A stretch of 64,000 nt of DNA from Christensenella sp. UBA7703 (lineage in GTDB: Bacteria > Bacillota > Clostridia > Christensenellales > CAG-138), in the NCBI GenBank assembly GCA_002482505.1, contig DLGD01000016.1, positions 62,001 to 126,000 of the forward strand, in the 5' to 3' direction. Position numbers and translations under genes: made by a program. Numbering within the stretch: position 1 is the first letter of the stretch; each line of letters opens with the position of its first letter. The notes beneath the pieces were generated by a model that worked only from the letters and a program-made list of their open reading frames with translations, was not told the DNA's origin and ran no database searches. This document shows positions 8,962 through 18,569 of this stretch, one piece after another.

Positions 8962-10625
8962 GAAAACGCATTTTCTGGAATATCTTCCTCTCATCGCTGA
9001 TTGCAGCGCTGCTGCTCGGCGGCGTGATTCTGCTCGCGCAATACCGCTCGTTTGAAACGCTGATGTTTTCGGAGCTTTCTACCGAATGCATGTATGTGGA
9101 AAGCGGGCTTTCTTCCGCTTCCGACGAGCAGGCTTATTTAAAAGACTTGCCCTCCAGCGACCGTGTTACGTTGATCGCGGCGGATGGAACCGTGCTTTTT
9201 GATAGCTCTTCAAACGCTTCAACGCTGAAAAACCACGCGGATCGCCCGGAGATTATTGCGGCAAAGGCCACAGGCGAAGGCACGAGCAGCCGTTTTTCCG
9301 AAACGCAGCTGATTAAAAATTTCTATTATGCACGCCTGCTGCCGGACGGACGGATTTTGCGCATAGCGGATAGTCAAAAGAGCGTACTTGGCATGCTGGG
9401 TTCGCTGCTCCCGACGATGCTGGTCATCCTCTTTGCCATCGTAGTCATCTCCGCGCTCTTTGCGCGCTATGCCGCGAAGACTATCGTGCAGCCGATCAAC
9501 GCGCTTGATCTGGAAAACCCGCTAGGAAACGCATCGTATGATGAACTTGCTCCGCTCTTAACCGGTATGGAGCGGCAACGACGGGAGATCGTCAGCCGCA
9601 TGACGGCCCTCTCCGAAAAGCAACGCGAGTTCACCGCCGTTACGGAGAATATGCGCGAAGGGTTCATTCTTCTCGATGCGGCTGATCGAATGATCGCCAT
9701 CAACGGCAGCGCGGCGCAAACCTTTGGCGCGGAGCCCGCACATGTGATCGGTTCGCATGTTTTGATGCTCAACCGCAGTGTGGGCCTCCAGCAGGCGCTG
9801 GAGCAATCGAAAAAGAACGGCTCCGGTCAGGCGACGCTGATTCGCGGTGCAAGCACCTATCAGGTTCTGGCAAGCCAGGTGACGGACAATCTATCTCCCG
9901 CGGGAACGGTGATCCTGATCCTCGATATTTCTGATCGCGTCGCCGCAGAGCAGATGCGCCGCGAGTTTTCTGCGAACGTATCCCACGAGTTGAAGACCCC
10001 GCTGACCTCCATCCTCGGCTATGCGGAGATCATGCGGGACGGCGTTGCAAAGGCGGAGGACACCCGCCGCTTCGCCGGAAAAATCTATTCGGAGGCAGCC
10101 CAGCTCATGTCACTCATCGAAGACATCATCCGCCTTTCCCAACTGGACGAGAAAACATCCCTACCGGAGATGACCACGGTCAATCTCAAAGAAATCTGTG
10201 AAGATGTCTGTCTGCGGCTACAGCCGCAGGCGGAGAAAGCGGGCGTTTCAGTCAATGTCAACTGTTCCCCCGCAAACGTGCGCGGCATTCCGAAAATACT
10301 CGAAGAGATCGTTCAAAACCTTGTCGACAATGCGATCAAGTACAATACCTCCAACGGCAGCGTCGGGGTTACGCTCAAACTGGTGGGCAATCGTGTAGAG
10401 CTCTCTGTTTCCGATACCGGCATCGGCATTCCGGAAGAGCATCTCTCCCGCGTGTTTGAGCGCTTCTATCGCGTAGACCGCAGCAGAAACAAGCAGATCG
10501 GCGGCACAGGGCTCGGGCTTTCCATCGTGAAGCACTCTGCAGAGACGCTCGGCGCAACCGTGCAGTTGCAGAGCAAACTCGGCATCGGTACCACGGTGAC
10601 CATCTCTTTCCCGTCGGTCGATTAA
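8958..10625 (+). CDS. phoR: Phosphate-regulon sensor histidine kinase PhoR
   Basis: Membrane sensor kinase, 555 residues, partner of the adjacent regulator. In order: membrane helix at about 8-27, extracellular sensor region 28-148, second membrane helix 149-169, a linker, a PAS-like domain about 225-325, the dimerisation domain with phosphoacceptor His343 in VSHELKTPLTSI, and the ATPase domain with NLVDNAIKYN, DTGIGIP, FERFYRVD and GGTGLGLSIVKH. The ATG at 8958 is preferred to upstream in-frame codons because GGAG lies 8 bases before it and the first membrane helix begins directly after it. It is the last gene of the operon and is followed by a terminator. Confidence 0.94.
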   Translation: MRKRIFWNIFLSSLIAALLLGGVILLAQYRSFETLMFSELSTECMYVESGLSSASDEQAYLKDLPSSDRVTLIAADGTVLFDSSSNASTLKNHADRPEIIAAKATGEGTSSRFSETQLIKNFYYARLLPDGRILRIADSQKSVLGMLGSLLPTMLVILFAIVVISALFARYAAKTIVQPINALDLENPLGNASYDELAPLLTGMERQRREIVSRMTALSEKQREFTAVTENMREGFILLDAADRMIAINGSAAQTFGAEPAHVIGSHVLMLNRSVGLQQALEQSKKNGSGQATLIRGASTYQVLASQVTDNLSPAGTVILILDISDRVAAEQMRREFSANVSHELKTPLTSILGYAEIMRDGVAKAEDTRRFAGKIYSEAAQLMSLIEDIIRLSQLDEKTSLPEMTTVNLKEICEDVCLRLQPQAEKAGVSVNVNCSPANVRGIPKILEEIVQNLVDNAIKYNTSNGSVGVTLKLVGNRVELSVSDTGIGIPEEHLSRVFERFYRVDRSRNKQIGGTGLGLSIVKHSAETLGATVQLQSKLGIGTTVTISFPSVD

Positions 10626-10644
10626 GAGCCATCACATTTCTCAA

Positions 10645-10670
10645 GCGTCCGCTTTTGCGGGCGTTTTTTT
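10645..10670 (+). terminator. Rho-independent terminator after phoR
   Basis: GCGTCCGC and GCGGGCG(T) pair around a TTTT loop, with one G-U pair, followed by seven T residues. It closes the pst-pho operon 20 bases after the phoR stop. Confidence 0.85.
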
Positions 10671-10797
10671 GCGCGCGGAACATACGCTCCAGATTAAAAC
10701 ACAGCTTGAAATGGTTCTGTTTGTATCTAAAAAACAACGGATAGAGAAGATAAAACCGCGTTGCAAAACTTCGTCGAAAAACGTCACATTTTCACTG

Positions 10798-10826
10798 TTG
10801 ACAAACAAGCCAATTAGAGTTAAAAC
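10798..10826 (+). promoter_or_regulatory. Promoter of the ATP-grasp/aminomutase unit
   Basis: A perfect TTGACA and TAAAAC are separated by 17 bases, about 100 bases upstream of the ATP-grasp start. The rest of the 300-base gap between phoR and this gene holds the phoR terminator and no other feature that I can see. Confidence 0.65.
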
Positions 10827-10926
10827 GTGCGTGCAGGCATCTATGTTTGCGATTTTTTATGCCGTAGTCATTCGGCCATGCAGCATTGTGCCAAGCGATT
10901 TTTGCGTGAAAGAGAAGTGATACCAA

Positions 10927-11958
10927 ATGGAGAACCAGTCCGAAGAGGTGCCTCTCGGGCAAGTGAAAGTCGGCGTGACGTTCAATCTCAAGCACGCCGA
11001 AAAAACCTCAGAAACCACACCGGATGCGCAGGCGGAATATGACAGCATGGAGACCGTGCTCGCCATTGCCTCCGCTATCCGTTCGCACGGGCATCAAACT
11101 GTCTTACTCGAAGCGGATCAAACGCTTCCGCAGCGATTGTTGTCAGAGAAGCCCGACCTTGTATTTAACATTGCAGAGGGTTACGGCGGGCGCGCGCGCG
11201 AAGCGCAGGCTCCGGCGCTCCTGAACCTCTTTGAGATACCGTTCACCGGCTCGGATGCGACAACGCTCTGTCTCTCGCTGGACAAAGCGCTTACCAAACG
11301 TGTGCTCTCCACCTATCGCATCCCGACGCCGCGCTTTCGCCTGTTTTCGCCGGGAGCGCCTGTCCGCATCGGCGGGCTTCGCTTTCCCGTGATCGTCAAG
11401 CCCAACGCGGAAGGCTCCAGCAAGGGCATTGCAGATGTCTGCATCGCAAATGATGCAAAAACGCTAAAAGAACTTGTGCAAAAGAATTTTTCTCTCTATG
11501 GCGGAGACGTACTTGCCGAGGAATTCCTCTCCGGTCGGGAGTTCACCGTTGGCATACTGGGTAACGGTGAAACGCTCCGCGTCTTCCCGCCGATGGAGAT
11601 CGTGTATCATCATTCTCCGATTGCGGGATACAATGTCTACAACTACACCGTCAAGCAGGAGTATGAGAAGTTCGTCTCCTATCATTGCCCGGCCGAGATC
11701 CCGGCGGCAATGGAGCAAGAGCTGATCCGGCTCTCCAAAACGATCTTCCTCGCGCTCGGCTGCCATGATTTTGCGCGGATCGATTTCCGCGCCGATAAAG
11801 CGGGCAAGCTATATTTCATCGAAATCAATCCCCTCCCCGGACTTGCACCGCACTATAGCGACTATCCCATGCTGGCGGAATTCTGCGGTATGCCGCACGG
11901 AGAACTCGTTTACGCGGTTCTCCGCGCGGGCGCAGAGCGCGCCGGCGTCCGGCTCTAG
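10927..11958 (+). CDS. D-Ala-D-Ala ligase-like ATP-grasp enzyme (substrate unknown)
   Basis: ATP-grasp ligases join a carboxylate, activated as acyl phosphate, to an amine. This 343-residue protein has the Ddl fold features FPVIVKPNAEGSSKGI (153-168), the lid-side LAEEFLSGREFTVGIL, ARIDFR (283-288) and EINPLPGL (299-306). It lacks the N-terminal SxEHxVS-type loop that holds the first D-alanine in true Ddl; the equivalent stretch reads AEYDSMETVLAIA around residues 37-49. It is therefore a divergent relative, probably with another substrate, and not obviously the cell-wall enzyme. It has its own promoter and is followed after 16 bases by an aminomutase gene, suggesting the two act on the same compound. 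RBS is weak (AGAGAAG). Confidence 0.85.
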   Translation: MENQSEEVPLGQVKVGVTFNLKHAEKTSETTPDAQAEYDSMETVLAIASAIRSHGHQTVLLEADQTLPQRLLSEKPDLVFNIAEGYGGRAREAQAPALLNLFEIPFTGSDATTLCLSLDKALTKRVLSTYRIPTPRFRLFSPGAPVRIGGLRFPVIVKPNAEGSSKGIADVCIANDAKTLKELVQKNFSLYGGDVLAEEFLSGREFTVGILGNGETLRVFPPMEIVYHHSPIAGYNVYNYTVKQEYEKFVSYHCPAEIPAAMEQELIRLSKTIFLALGCHDFARIDFRADKAGKLYFIEINPLPGLAPHYSDYPMLAEFCGMPHGELVYAVLRAGAERAGVRL

Positions 11959-11974
11959 AACGGCGGTGGCAACG

Positions 11975-13051
11975 ATGGAACCACACAAAGACGACTGGAA
12001 ATGGCAGTTTGCACACCGCATCACCACGACGGAACAACTCAAGCAAATTCTCCCACTCACACAACGGGAGCAGGACGAGATCAACACCTGCCTTGGCGCG
12101 TTTCGCATGGCGATCACGCCCTACTATGCCTCGCTAATCGATCCAACCGACCCAAATGATCCGATTCGAAAGCAGGCTGTGCCCTCCATCCTCGAAACCC
12201 GTGCAGACGAAAACGACTTATCCGACCCGCTGGGCGAAATGGCGGATAGCCCTGTGCCGCACGTGGTGCATCGCTATCCCGACCGGGTGCTGTTGCTCGT
12301 CACGCTGCAATGCGCAATGTATTGCCGTCACTGCACACGCAGAAGAGCCGTCGGCGAGGAGGACAAGCCGATTACCGAGGCGCAGCTGCAAAAGGCGGTC
12401 GCCTATATCCGCGCGCATTCGGAGATTCGGGACGTGCTCATCTCCGGTGGGGACCCGCTGACCATGAGCACGGCAAAGCTGGAGCACATCATCGCTTCGC
12501 TTCGCGCAATCGAGCATGTGGAGATCATCCGTATCGGCACGCGCGTGCCGGTCGTGATGCCAATGCGCATCACGCAGGAGCTGACCGACATGCTCCGCAA
12601 GTATCACCCAATCTGGATCAACACACACTTCAACCACCCGAACGAACTCACGTCGGAGTCTGCGCGCGCCTGCGCCGCGCTCGTGGATGCGGGCATCCCG
12701 CTTGGAAATCAAACCGTGCTCCTGCGCGGGATCAATGACAATGCGGAGACGATGAAACGGCTGCTTCTGGGGCTCGTGAAGATGCGCGTGCGCCCGTATT
12801 ACCTCTATCAATGCGATCTGAGCTGCGGCATAGGGCATTTTCGGACGCGCGTGGAGGCAGGTATCGAAATCATGCACCAGCTTACAGGCAATATATCCGG
12901 CTATGCGCTACCGAAATATGTGATCGATGCGCCGGGCGGCGGCGGGAAAATTCCGCTGGGTTACGATTATGTCGTCAGTCGCGATGATCGCGAAGTCGTT
13001 TTGGAGAACTATCGCGGGCAGCGCTATCGCTATCCGCAGCCCAAGCAGTGA
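11975..13051 (+). CDS. kamA: Lysine 2,3-aminomutase family radical SAM enzyme
   Basis: Radical SAM, PLP-dependent aminomutase that by family moves the alpha-amino group of L-lysine to the beta carbon. The 358-residue protein has the cluster motif Cys113-x3-Cys117-x2-Cys120 (CAMYCRHC), GGDPL, and both acidic sites that in the clostridial enzyme contact the lysine side-chain amine: Asp in YQCDLS and Asp in VIDAPGGGGKIP. This favours lysine or a close analogue. It ends about 50 residues earlier than the 416-residue clostridial enzyme and lacks the C-terminal cysteine cluster that binds structural zinc there, so its length is nearer to EpmB. The ATG at 11975 lies 16 bases after the ATP-grasp stop. 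Confidence 0.88.
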   Translation: MEPHKDDWKWQFAHRITTTEQLKQILPLTQREQDEINTCLGAFRMAITPYYASLIDPTDPNDPIRKQAVPSILETRADENDLSDPLGEMADSPVPHVVHRYPDRVLLLVTLQCAMYCRHCTRRRAVGEEDKPITEAQLQKAVAYIRAHSEIRDVLISGGDPLTMSTAKLEHIIASLRAIEHVEIIRIGTRVPVVMPMRITQELTDMLRKYHPIWINTHFNHPNELTSESARACAALVDAGIPLGNQTVLLRGINDNAETMKRLLLGLVKMRVRPYYLYQCDLSCGIGHFRTRVEAGIEIMHQLTGNISGYALPKYVIDAPGGGGKIPLGYDYVVSRDDREVVLENYRGQRYRYPQPKQ

Positions 13052-13069
13052 CTGCACCTATCTATGCAA

Positions 13070-13099
13070 CAAAACAGCGGCCTTACGGCCGCTGTTTTG
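13070..13099. terminator. Bidirectional terminator between convergent genes
   Basis: A perfect 13-base stem (CAAAACAGCGGCC with its complement) closes a TTAC loop. Runs of A on the left and T on the right make it usable on both strands, ending kamA from the left and the GNAT gene from the right. Confidence 0.88.
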
Positions 13100-13110
13100 T
13101 GTTGATCGCG

Positions 13111-13815
13111 TTATTTTGTTTTCTTCTGTTCCTCAGGTGCATCCAGTTTCTTCGGTGCGTTCGCGCGTTTTCTCGCCGCGCGATCCTGCGCGTCCAGCCC
13201 GGAGCCGAGCGCAAGCCCCGCGCCAATTCCAATCGCCAGCCCGATGGCCATGTTTTGAAACAAAGTTTGTCCAAATGTAAGCCCAATCGCGAGTCCGAAG
13301 CACATGTAAATGGACATCCACGCGCTCGCGGGGCGTTCCAACTCCCACGCGTTCATGCCGGATACAGGGCTTTGCACACGATAAAACTTCAACTTCTCGA
13401 GAATATGGTTGGACGCCGTGTTGTCCTCCGCCGCCAGCGCGCTGATGAAGTAGACGCCCTCGCAACCAAACGCCCAATCACAGAGTGCCTTGACCGCCTC
13501 TTCGCCATATCCGTTGCCGCGAAATTCCTCACGAATTTCATAGCCCAGTTCCACCGTTTGATTGACGGTAACGCCATGAAAGCCAAGGAGCCCAACCACC
13601 TGCCCGCCGTTTCGGAGGCTAATTTGCCAGCCTGTGTGCCAAAGCGCGAGATCGTAATAGTCCGTTACGTTTTTGCGCATCTCACCGAGGGCGCCGCGTA
13701 GCAGCTCGTCCTTTTCTTCGGCTTCCAGCGCGGCGAGCTGCTTTGCGTTCAGTGGGGTGAGCAACAGCCGTTTTGTTTTGATCGGGTTTTGGTCGCTGAT
13801 TCGAAAATGTCTCAT
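13111..13815 (-). CDS. GNAT acetyltransferase fused to a glycine-zipper membrane tail
   Basis: Residues 1-160 are a RimJ/RimL-like acetyltransferase: TKRLLLTPL, a beta strand VGLLGFHGV, LGYEIREEFRGNGYGEEAVKAL with the acetyl-CoA loop, and DNTASNHILEKL. From about 167 to 206 the chain becomes a Gly/Ala/Ile-rich hydrophobic stretch with repeated GxxxG spacing (LAIGLTFG, IGLAIGIGAGLALG), followed by a charged tail AQDRAARKR. The family is normally soluble and about 180 residues, so this looks like fusion of an acetyltransferase to a small glycine-zipper membrane protein. Its target is unknown. It overlaps the upstream kinase gene by 4 bases. Confidence 0.82.
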   Translation of the reverse strand: MRHFRISDQNPIKTKRLLLTPLNAKQLAALEAEEKDELLRGALGEMRKNVTDYYDLALWHTGWQISLRNGGQVVGLLGFHGVTVNQTVELGYEIREEFRGNGYGEEAVKALCDWAFGCEGVYFISALAAEDNTASNHILEKLKFYRVQSPVSGMNAWELERPASAWMSIYMCFGLAIGLTFGQTLFQNMAIGLAIGIGAGLALGSGLDAQDRAARKRANAPKKLDAPEEQKKTK

Positions 13816-14345
13816 CTGTTTTGATCGCTTTCGTTGTTGTGTTTTCTATTTTGTAAGTACTGTTCCAGCGCGCGGTCGCTTCGAATCACCGCGGTTTTGT
13901 GCGGATATTGCTGAATGATCGATTGATAGCCCCGTACGCTGGCGCGCGTTCTGCCCTTGTACAAAATCCACCAGGCGAACTCCCAGTTCATCCGCTCGAT
14001 GCAACCGTCCGCCGCACTCTCACGCGTTATCCCGTGAAAATTCCGGTGTCGTTTGAGTGCGCGAAACAGGCAAACCACGCGTGGATAGTTGAGCCAAATG
14101 ATCTCATCTGCATCGCGGAGGCGTTCGTCCCGCAGGAGGTACCGATAGTTTCCGTCGATTACCCAATTGGGATTTGCCATCTGAACGCGAACCATCTCTC
14201 GTGCTTCCTCCGGCTCTCGTTTCACCCAGTCGGGCAAGAAATGCACTCGGTCGAGATAGAGCGGCTCAATGCCGAGCTCTTGCGCCAGCCGTTTTGCCAG
14301 CGTGGATTTCCCCGATCCGCTGTAGCCGATAATCGCGATCTTCAT
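13812..14345 (-). CDS. Small P-loop kinase, FlaR/adenylate-kinase-like
   Basis: A 177-residue P-loop protein with Walker A GYSGSGKST near residues 6-14, an acidic LYLDRVHFLP segment, WVIDGNY and a Walker B-like IIWLNYPR. This pattern matches the family annotated as DNA-topology-modulation protein FlaR or AAA family ATPase, distantly related to adenylate and shikimate kinases. The true substrate of the family is not established to my knowledge. The start at 14345 is preferred because the P-loop strand MKIAIIG begins there. It overlaps the GNAT gene by 4 bases and lies 69 bases downstream of rpoD. Confidence 0.8.
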   Translation of the reverse strand: MKIAIIGYSGSGKSTLAKRLAQELGIEPLYLDRVHFLPDWVKREPEEAREMVRVQMANPNWVIDGNYRYLLRDERLRDADEIIWLNYPRVVCLFRALKRHRNFHGITRESAADGCIERMNWEFAWWILYKGRTRASVRGYQSIIQQYPHKTAVIRSDRALEQYLQNRKHNNESDQNR

Positions 14346-14414
14346 GCAAGGTTTTCCTGTCCTGTCCTTGTCCGAAAGTGCCCGCCGACGAGCGGCGGGC
14401 AACCTTGCGTGTGT

Positions 14415-15497
14415 TTATTCAAGGAAATCCTTGAGCCTTTTGCTGCGGCTGGGGTGGCGGAGCTTGCGAAGCGCCTTTGCCTCAATCTGGCGGATGCGCT
14501 CACGCGTAACGTTGAACTCCTTGCCGACTTCCTCCAGCGTACGCGCTTTGCCGTCGTCGAGGCCGTAGCGCAAGCGGAGCACCTTCGCTTCGCGCGGAGT
14601 GAGAGAGTTGAGCACGTCCATGAGTTGCTCTTTGAGCAGCGTGACTGCGACCGCTTCCGCAGGCGCCGGAGCGTCGTCGTCAGGGATAAAATCGCCAAGG
14701 TGGGAGTCGTCCTCCTCGCCAATCGGTGTTTCCAGCGAAACAGGCTCCTGCGCAATCTTGATGATCTCGCGCACTTTTTCTTCGGAGATACCCATCTCTT
14801 TTGCAATCTCGTCCGGCCGCGGGTCGCGTCCATATTCCTGAACAAGCTGGCGGTTGACGCGGATGAGCTTGTTGATCGTCTCCACCATGTGCACGGGGAT
14901 ACGGATTGTTCGCGCCTGGTCAGCAATCGCGCGGGTGATCGCCTGACGAATCCACCACGTTGCATACGTGGAGAATTTATAGCCCTTACGGTAGTCAAAT
15001 TTTTCAACAGCCTTGATCAGGCCGAGGTTTCCTTCCTGAATCAGATCGAGAAACAGCATCCCGCGCCCGACATAGCGCTTGGCAATCGAAACCACAAGCC
15101 TCAGGTTCGCTTCCGCAAGCTGATGCTTTGCCTCCGGGTCGCCGTCCGCCATGCGTTGGGCGATCTCGACCTCCTGATTCGCGGTCAGCAGCGGCACTTT
15201 GCCGATCTCTTTGAGGTACATACGCACCGGGTCGTCGATGTTGATTCCCTCGACGGCGGCTAACGTACTCTCGATCTCCGCGATCTCCTGATTGATGTCT
15301 TCCGGCATCTCAACATCTTCCACGATGTCGATATTCAGCTCTTCGAGGTGGTCATAGACCTTCTCAATCTGCTCTTGATCGAGCTCCAGCTCCTCCAGCG
15401 CATCCATGATTTCCTTGTAGGAAAGCATGCCTTTTTGCTTACCCGCCTCGATCAGATCGTTTAATTTTTGTGCGCGTGCTTCTTTTCCTTCCAACAT
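14415..15497 (-). CDS. rpoD: Primary sigma factor SigA/RpoD
   Basis: Housekeeping sigma factor that directs RNA polymerase to TTGACA/TATAAT promoters such as those seen throughout this window. The 360-residue protein has region 1.2/2 [16 protein letters not shown], region 2.3-2.4 [20 protein letters not shown], region 3 [10 protein letters not shown], and region 4 [17 protein letters not shown] with the helix-turn-helix [16 protein letters not shown]. The ATG at 15497 follows GAAAGGAGCGGGT. It is a short, Firmicutes-type sigma lacking a long region 1.1. It lies 11 bases after dnaG, the classic macromolecular-synthesis arrangement. Confidence 0.98.
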   Translation of the reverse strand: MLEGKEARAQKLNDLIEAGKQKGMLSYKEIMDALEELELDQEQIEKVYDHLEELNIDIVEDVEMPEDINQEIAEIESTLAAVEGINIDDPVRMYLKEIGKVPLLTANQEVEIAQRMADGDPEAKHQLAEANLRLVVSIAKRYVGRGMLFLDLIQEGNLGLIKAVEKFDYRKGYKFSTYATWWIRQAITRAIADQARTIRIPVHMVETINKLIRVNRQLVQEYGRDPRPDEIAKEMGISEEKVREIIKIAQEPVSLETPIGEEDDSHLGDFIPDDDAPAPAEAVAVTLLKEQLMDVLNSLTPREAKVLRLRYGLDDGKARTLEEVGKEFNVTRERIRQIEAKALRKLRHPSRSKRLKDFLE

Positions 15498-15508
15498 ACC
15501 CGCTCCTT

Positions 15509-17290
15509 TCAACTCAGACCCCGCATCCGCAGGTTTAGTGTCTGCATTTCTCTTAATAATCCCGCCCGCTCGTCCGCCGACATCGCCGGGTCGACCAACT
15601 GGCGTTTGATTTCTTCTATTTGCTCGATGAGGTTGCATTTTTCGATGCGCATGAGGCAGTCTCTCGCCGCTTTTTCCGGCTCAGTGCAGGCTGCTTCTTC
15701 CTTCAGCGCGGCGCTGATGCGCTCCGCATCCTCTTTCTCCATCCCGGATAGCAGCAGCGGAAGGTTGGGTTCCTTGCCGCTTTGGTACGCATCTGCTAGC
15801 GCGGCGACAAAGTGTTTCATCCCTTCGCTAACAAACTGTCGCTCAATTCCCTGCTCCTCGGCAAGTTTCGCCGCCAGCGGGGATTGCAGCATGTGATAGA
15901 GCAGCGCGTTTTCCGCGCGAATTCGTTCGCTGTCCGGCTCGGTTTCCCTGCGCCGCCCGGTTCCGTTCTTTTCCTTCACCGTAACAGGCTGCTGCCGTTC
16001 GCCCGGCCTTGCGCTCGCGCCCTGCGCGCGGAGGGTTTCCATCGAATAGCCTGTCTGTCTGGAGAGTTGCTGGTAATGCCGCTCCCGCTCCACCGGGGTC
16101 AGTGTGCCGATGAATTGACAGGCCTGCATTGCATATTGCTCGCGCTCGTTCTCTTTTTCGAGATCAAAGCCGCGCGAAAGTGCCACAAGTTTAAAAGCGT
16201 TGAGCGAAAGCGCGTCTTCCTTTAAGCGGTCAAACCCTTCTTTGCCGCTTGAGCGGACAAATTCGTCCGGGTCCTGTGCGTTTGGAAACACGATCACGCG
16301 GACATTGAGCCCCTCCTGCATCAGGATGTCCAATCCGCGAATGGTCGCGTTCTGCCCCGCCGCGTCGCCGTCGTAGGCGATGTATACGTTACTGACGTAG
16401 CGTTTGAGCAATCTTGCCTGCTGTTGCGTCAGCGCGGTTCCAAGGCTCGCTACGGCGTTTGTAACCCCCGCTTCGTAAAGGCCGATCACGTCCGTATACC
16501 CTTCGACCATCACAAGATCGTTTAGCTTCCCGCTCTTTTGAAGATTCAGGCCATAGAGGTTGTTTCGCTTGTTATAGAGCAGCGTGTCGCCGGTGTTGAT
16601 GTATTTCGGTTTCTCCTCGTTGTTGAGCACGCGTGCGCCGAAACCGATCACGCGGCCGTTTGCCGCGATGATCGGGAAGATCACCCGCCCGCGATACGCG
16701 TCGTAGGTGCGTCCAGTATCCGCGTTTTTCACGAGCAAGCCCGCCTCAACAAGCTCCTCCGGCGTAAAGCCCTGTGCGCCAAGATGGTGCTTGAGCGCTT
16801 CCCATTCGCTTGGCGCATAGCCAATGCCAAATCGCTTCACCGCGTCGCTGCTGATGCCGCGCTTTTTCAGATAAGCCCGCCCGGAAACGCCACCTTCACC
16901 AATCAAGTTCTCCATATAAAATCTGGCTGCAAGTTGACACGCCTCGGCGAGTCGTTCCCGTTTGGCACGCTCCTGCATCATCGCCGCGTCGTTGACCTCC
17001 TGCGGCATGGCAAGCCCAACCCGGTTTGCAAGGTGCTCCACCGCCTCGTGAAAGGACATATGCTCCGCATCCATGATGAACTGGATCACCGAGCCGCCGA
17101 TATGGCAGCCAAAGCAGTAATACAGCTGTTTATCCGGTGAAACAGAAAACGAAGCGGTCTTTTCCCCGTGCACCGGGCATAATCCCCATAGCCTGTGCCC
17201 TTTAGGCTTAAGATCGGTATATGCGGAGACGACGGAGACAATATCATTTTTGGCGAGCAGCTCGCTCATCCAATGATCGGGATATGCCAT
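15509..17290 (-). CDS. dnaG: DNA primase DnaG
   Basis: Makes RNA primers for DNA replication. The 593-residue protein has the N-terminal zinc finger with [11 protein letters not shown] and YCFGCHIGG (CHC2 type), the RNA polymerase domain with FGARVL, the TOPRIM segment [16 protein letters not shown] and [10 protein letters not shown], and a C-terminal helicase-binding region. The start at 17290 is chosen because AAGGA lies 7 bases upstream; a nearby ATG would put that ribosome binding site inside the gene. The 180 bases to dgt contain no recognisable feature beyond a repeated TGGTCGAA. Confidence 0.97.
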   Translation of the reverse strand: MAYPDHWMSELLAKNDIVSVVSAYTDLKPKGHRLWGLCPVHGEKTASFSVSPDKQLYYCFGCHIGGSVIQFIMDAEHMSFHEAVEHLANRVGLAMPQEVNDAAMMQERAKRERLAEACQLAARFYMENLIGEGGVSGRAYLKKRGISSDAVKRFGIGYAPSEWEALKHHLGAQGFTPEELVEAGLLVKNADTGRTYDAYRGRVIFPIIAANGRVIGFGARVLNNEEKPKYINTGDTLLYNKRNNLYGLNLQKSGKLNDLVMVEGYTDVIGLYEAGVTNAVASLGTALTQQQARLLKRYVSNVYIAYDGDAAGQNATIRGLDILMQEGLNVRVIVFPNAQDPDEFVRSSGKEGFDRLKEDALSLNAFKLVALSRGFDLEKENEREQYAMQACQFIGTLTPVERERHYQQLSRQTGYSMETLRAQGASARPGERQQPVTVKEKNGTGRRRETEPDSERIRAENALLYHMLQSPLAAKLAEEQGIERQFVSEGMKHFVAALADAYQSGKEPNLPLLLSGMEKEDAERISAALKEEAACTEPEKAARDCLMRIEKCNLIEQIEEIKRQLVDPAMSADERAGLLREMQTLNLRMRGLS

Positions 17291-17470
17291 GAATCGTCCT
17301 TTCCGCAAACTGACCGGACGTGGAAACGCCTAGGTTCGCTGTTTTTACAAATCATTCGCCGTTGTCGGGATCATTCGTTCTTGGTTCGACCAGAATGTAG
17401 TATTCGACCATTGTCCGCGCATTCCTGCAATGGAACCAATGTTTTTTGTAATCGGAAGAGCCAAACGCTC

Positions 17471-18490
17471 TCAGGTGGTTAAGTCCATCCAGGATTTCGG
17501 CACGAAGATGCGCATATATTCCGCCACCGCATAATTGTCCGTCATTCCGGCAATATAGTCTGCGACCGCGCGTTCTTTGCCGTCAATCTCCAGATATTTG
17601 GCGTATTCACCCGTCAGCAGGTTGATGTGGGCTAGATAATATTCAAACAGCTCGTTGATGACGCGCTTTGCCTTCTCCTCCTCGCTCTTTGCCTTCGGGT
17701 TTTTATAGACATTGTCAAACATAAAATCACGAAGCGCATCAAACTGTTCAAACATCCGTTCGCTCATCTTCACAATCGGCTTCCCCGCGCTCTGCTCCAC
17801 CACGTCCAGTATCATGGTGTTGATGCGTTTGCCGTGCGAATCACCAAGCACGCGCACGCATGCCTCCGGCAGGTCGCTCTCGTGCAGCACGCCCGCGCGG
17901 ATTGCGTCGTCAATGTCGTGGTTGATATAGGCGATCCGGTCGGCAAGCGACACGACAGAGCCTTCCAGCGTCGCCGGGTTGCCGCTCTTTTTGTGGTTCA
18001 GAATTCCGTCGCGCACCTCGAAGGTAAGGTTGAGCCCTTCACCCTCATTTTCCAGTTTTTCAACCACACGGAGGCTCTGCTCGTTGTGCTCAAATCCGCC
18101 GGGCAAAAGCGCATTGAGCACATCCTCTCCGGAGTGCCCAAACGGCGTATGCCCAAGGTCATGTCCCATCGAAATCGCCTCAGTGAGATCTTCGTTGAGC
18201 CGCAACGCACGGGAAATCGTCCGTGCAATCTGCGAAACTTCCAGCGTGTGGGTCAGCCTTGTGCGGTAATGATCTCCTTGCGGGGAGAGAAATACCTGTG
18301 TTTTATGCTTCAGCCGCCGGAATGACTTGCTGTGCAAAATTCGGTCGCGGTCACGGATGAACTCCGTGCGAATCTGGCAGGGTTCAATCGGTGTGACTCG
18401 GCCGCGTGTGTTTTTTGCCAGGGTGGCGTAGGGCGAGAGCGTCTCCGCTTCCAGCCGCTCGTAATACTGCCTCGGGTTTTCCTGTGTCAT
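17471..18490 (-). CDS. dgt: Deoxyguanosinetriphosphate triphosphohydrolase-like protein (HD domain)
   Basis: HD-superfamily hydrolase that releases triphosphate from dNTPs, usually dGTP, helping to set nucleotide pools. The 339-residue protein shows the metal ligands in order: LTHTLEVSQIAR (His), MGHDLGHTPFGHSGE (His-Asp and His), and SLADRIAYINHDIDD (Asp). The start at 18490 has GGAGG 10 bases upstream; longer frames have no support. It precedes dnaG-rpoD, a frequent clostridial neighbourhood. Confidence 0.94.
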   Translation of the reverse strand: MTQENPRQYYERLEAETLSPYATLAKNTRGRVTPIEPCQIRTEFIRDRDRILHSKSFRRLKHKTQVFLSPQGDHYRTRLTHTLEVSQIARTISRALRLNEDLTEAISMGHDLGHTPFGHSGEDVLNALLPGGFEHNEQSLRVVEKLENEGEGLNLTFEVRDGILNHKKSGNPATLEGSVVSLADRIAYINHDIDDAIRAGVLHESDLPEACVRVLGDSHGKRINTMILDVVEQSAGKPIVKMSERMFEQFDALRDFMFDNVYKNPKAKSEEEKAKRVINELFEYYLAHINLLTGEYAKYLEIDGKERAVADYIAGMTDNYAVAEYMRIFVPKSWMDLTT

Positions 18491-18569
18491 GTGCCGGCAA
18501 CCTCCGTTTCCAGCTATAGATATTCGGCGTGTTGAAAGAATCTCCTTGTTTTGCGGCACTTTTGATGCG

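Noticed and set aside
11975..13051. Aminomutase as EpmB acting on EF-P Lys32
   Set aside because: The length is EpmB-like and efp is nearby, but there is no EpmA (short lysyl-tRNA synthetase-like) gene in the window, and the immediate partner is an ATP-grasp ligase.
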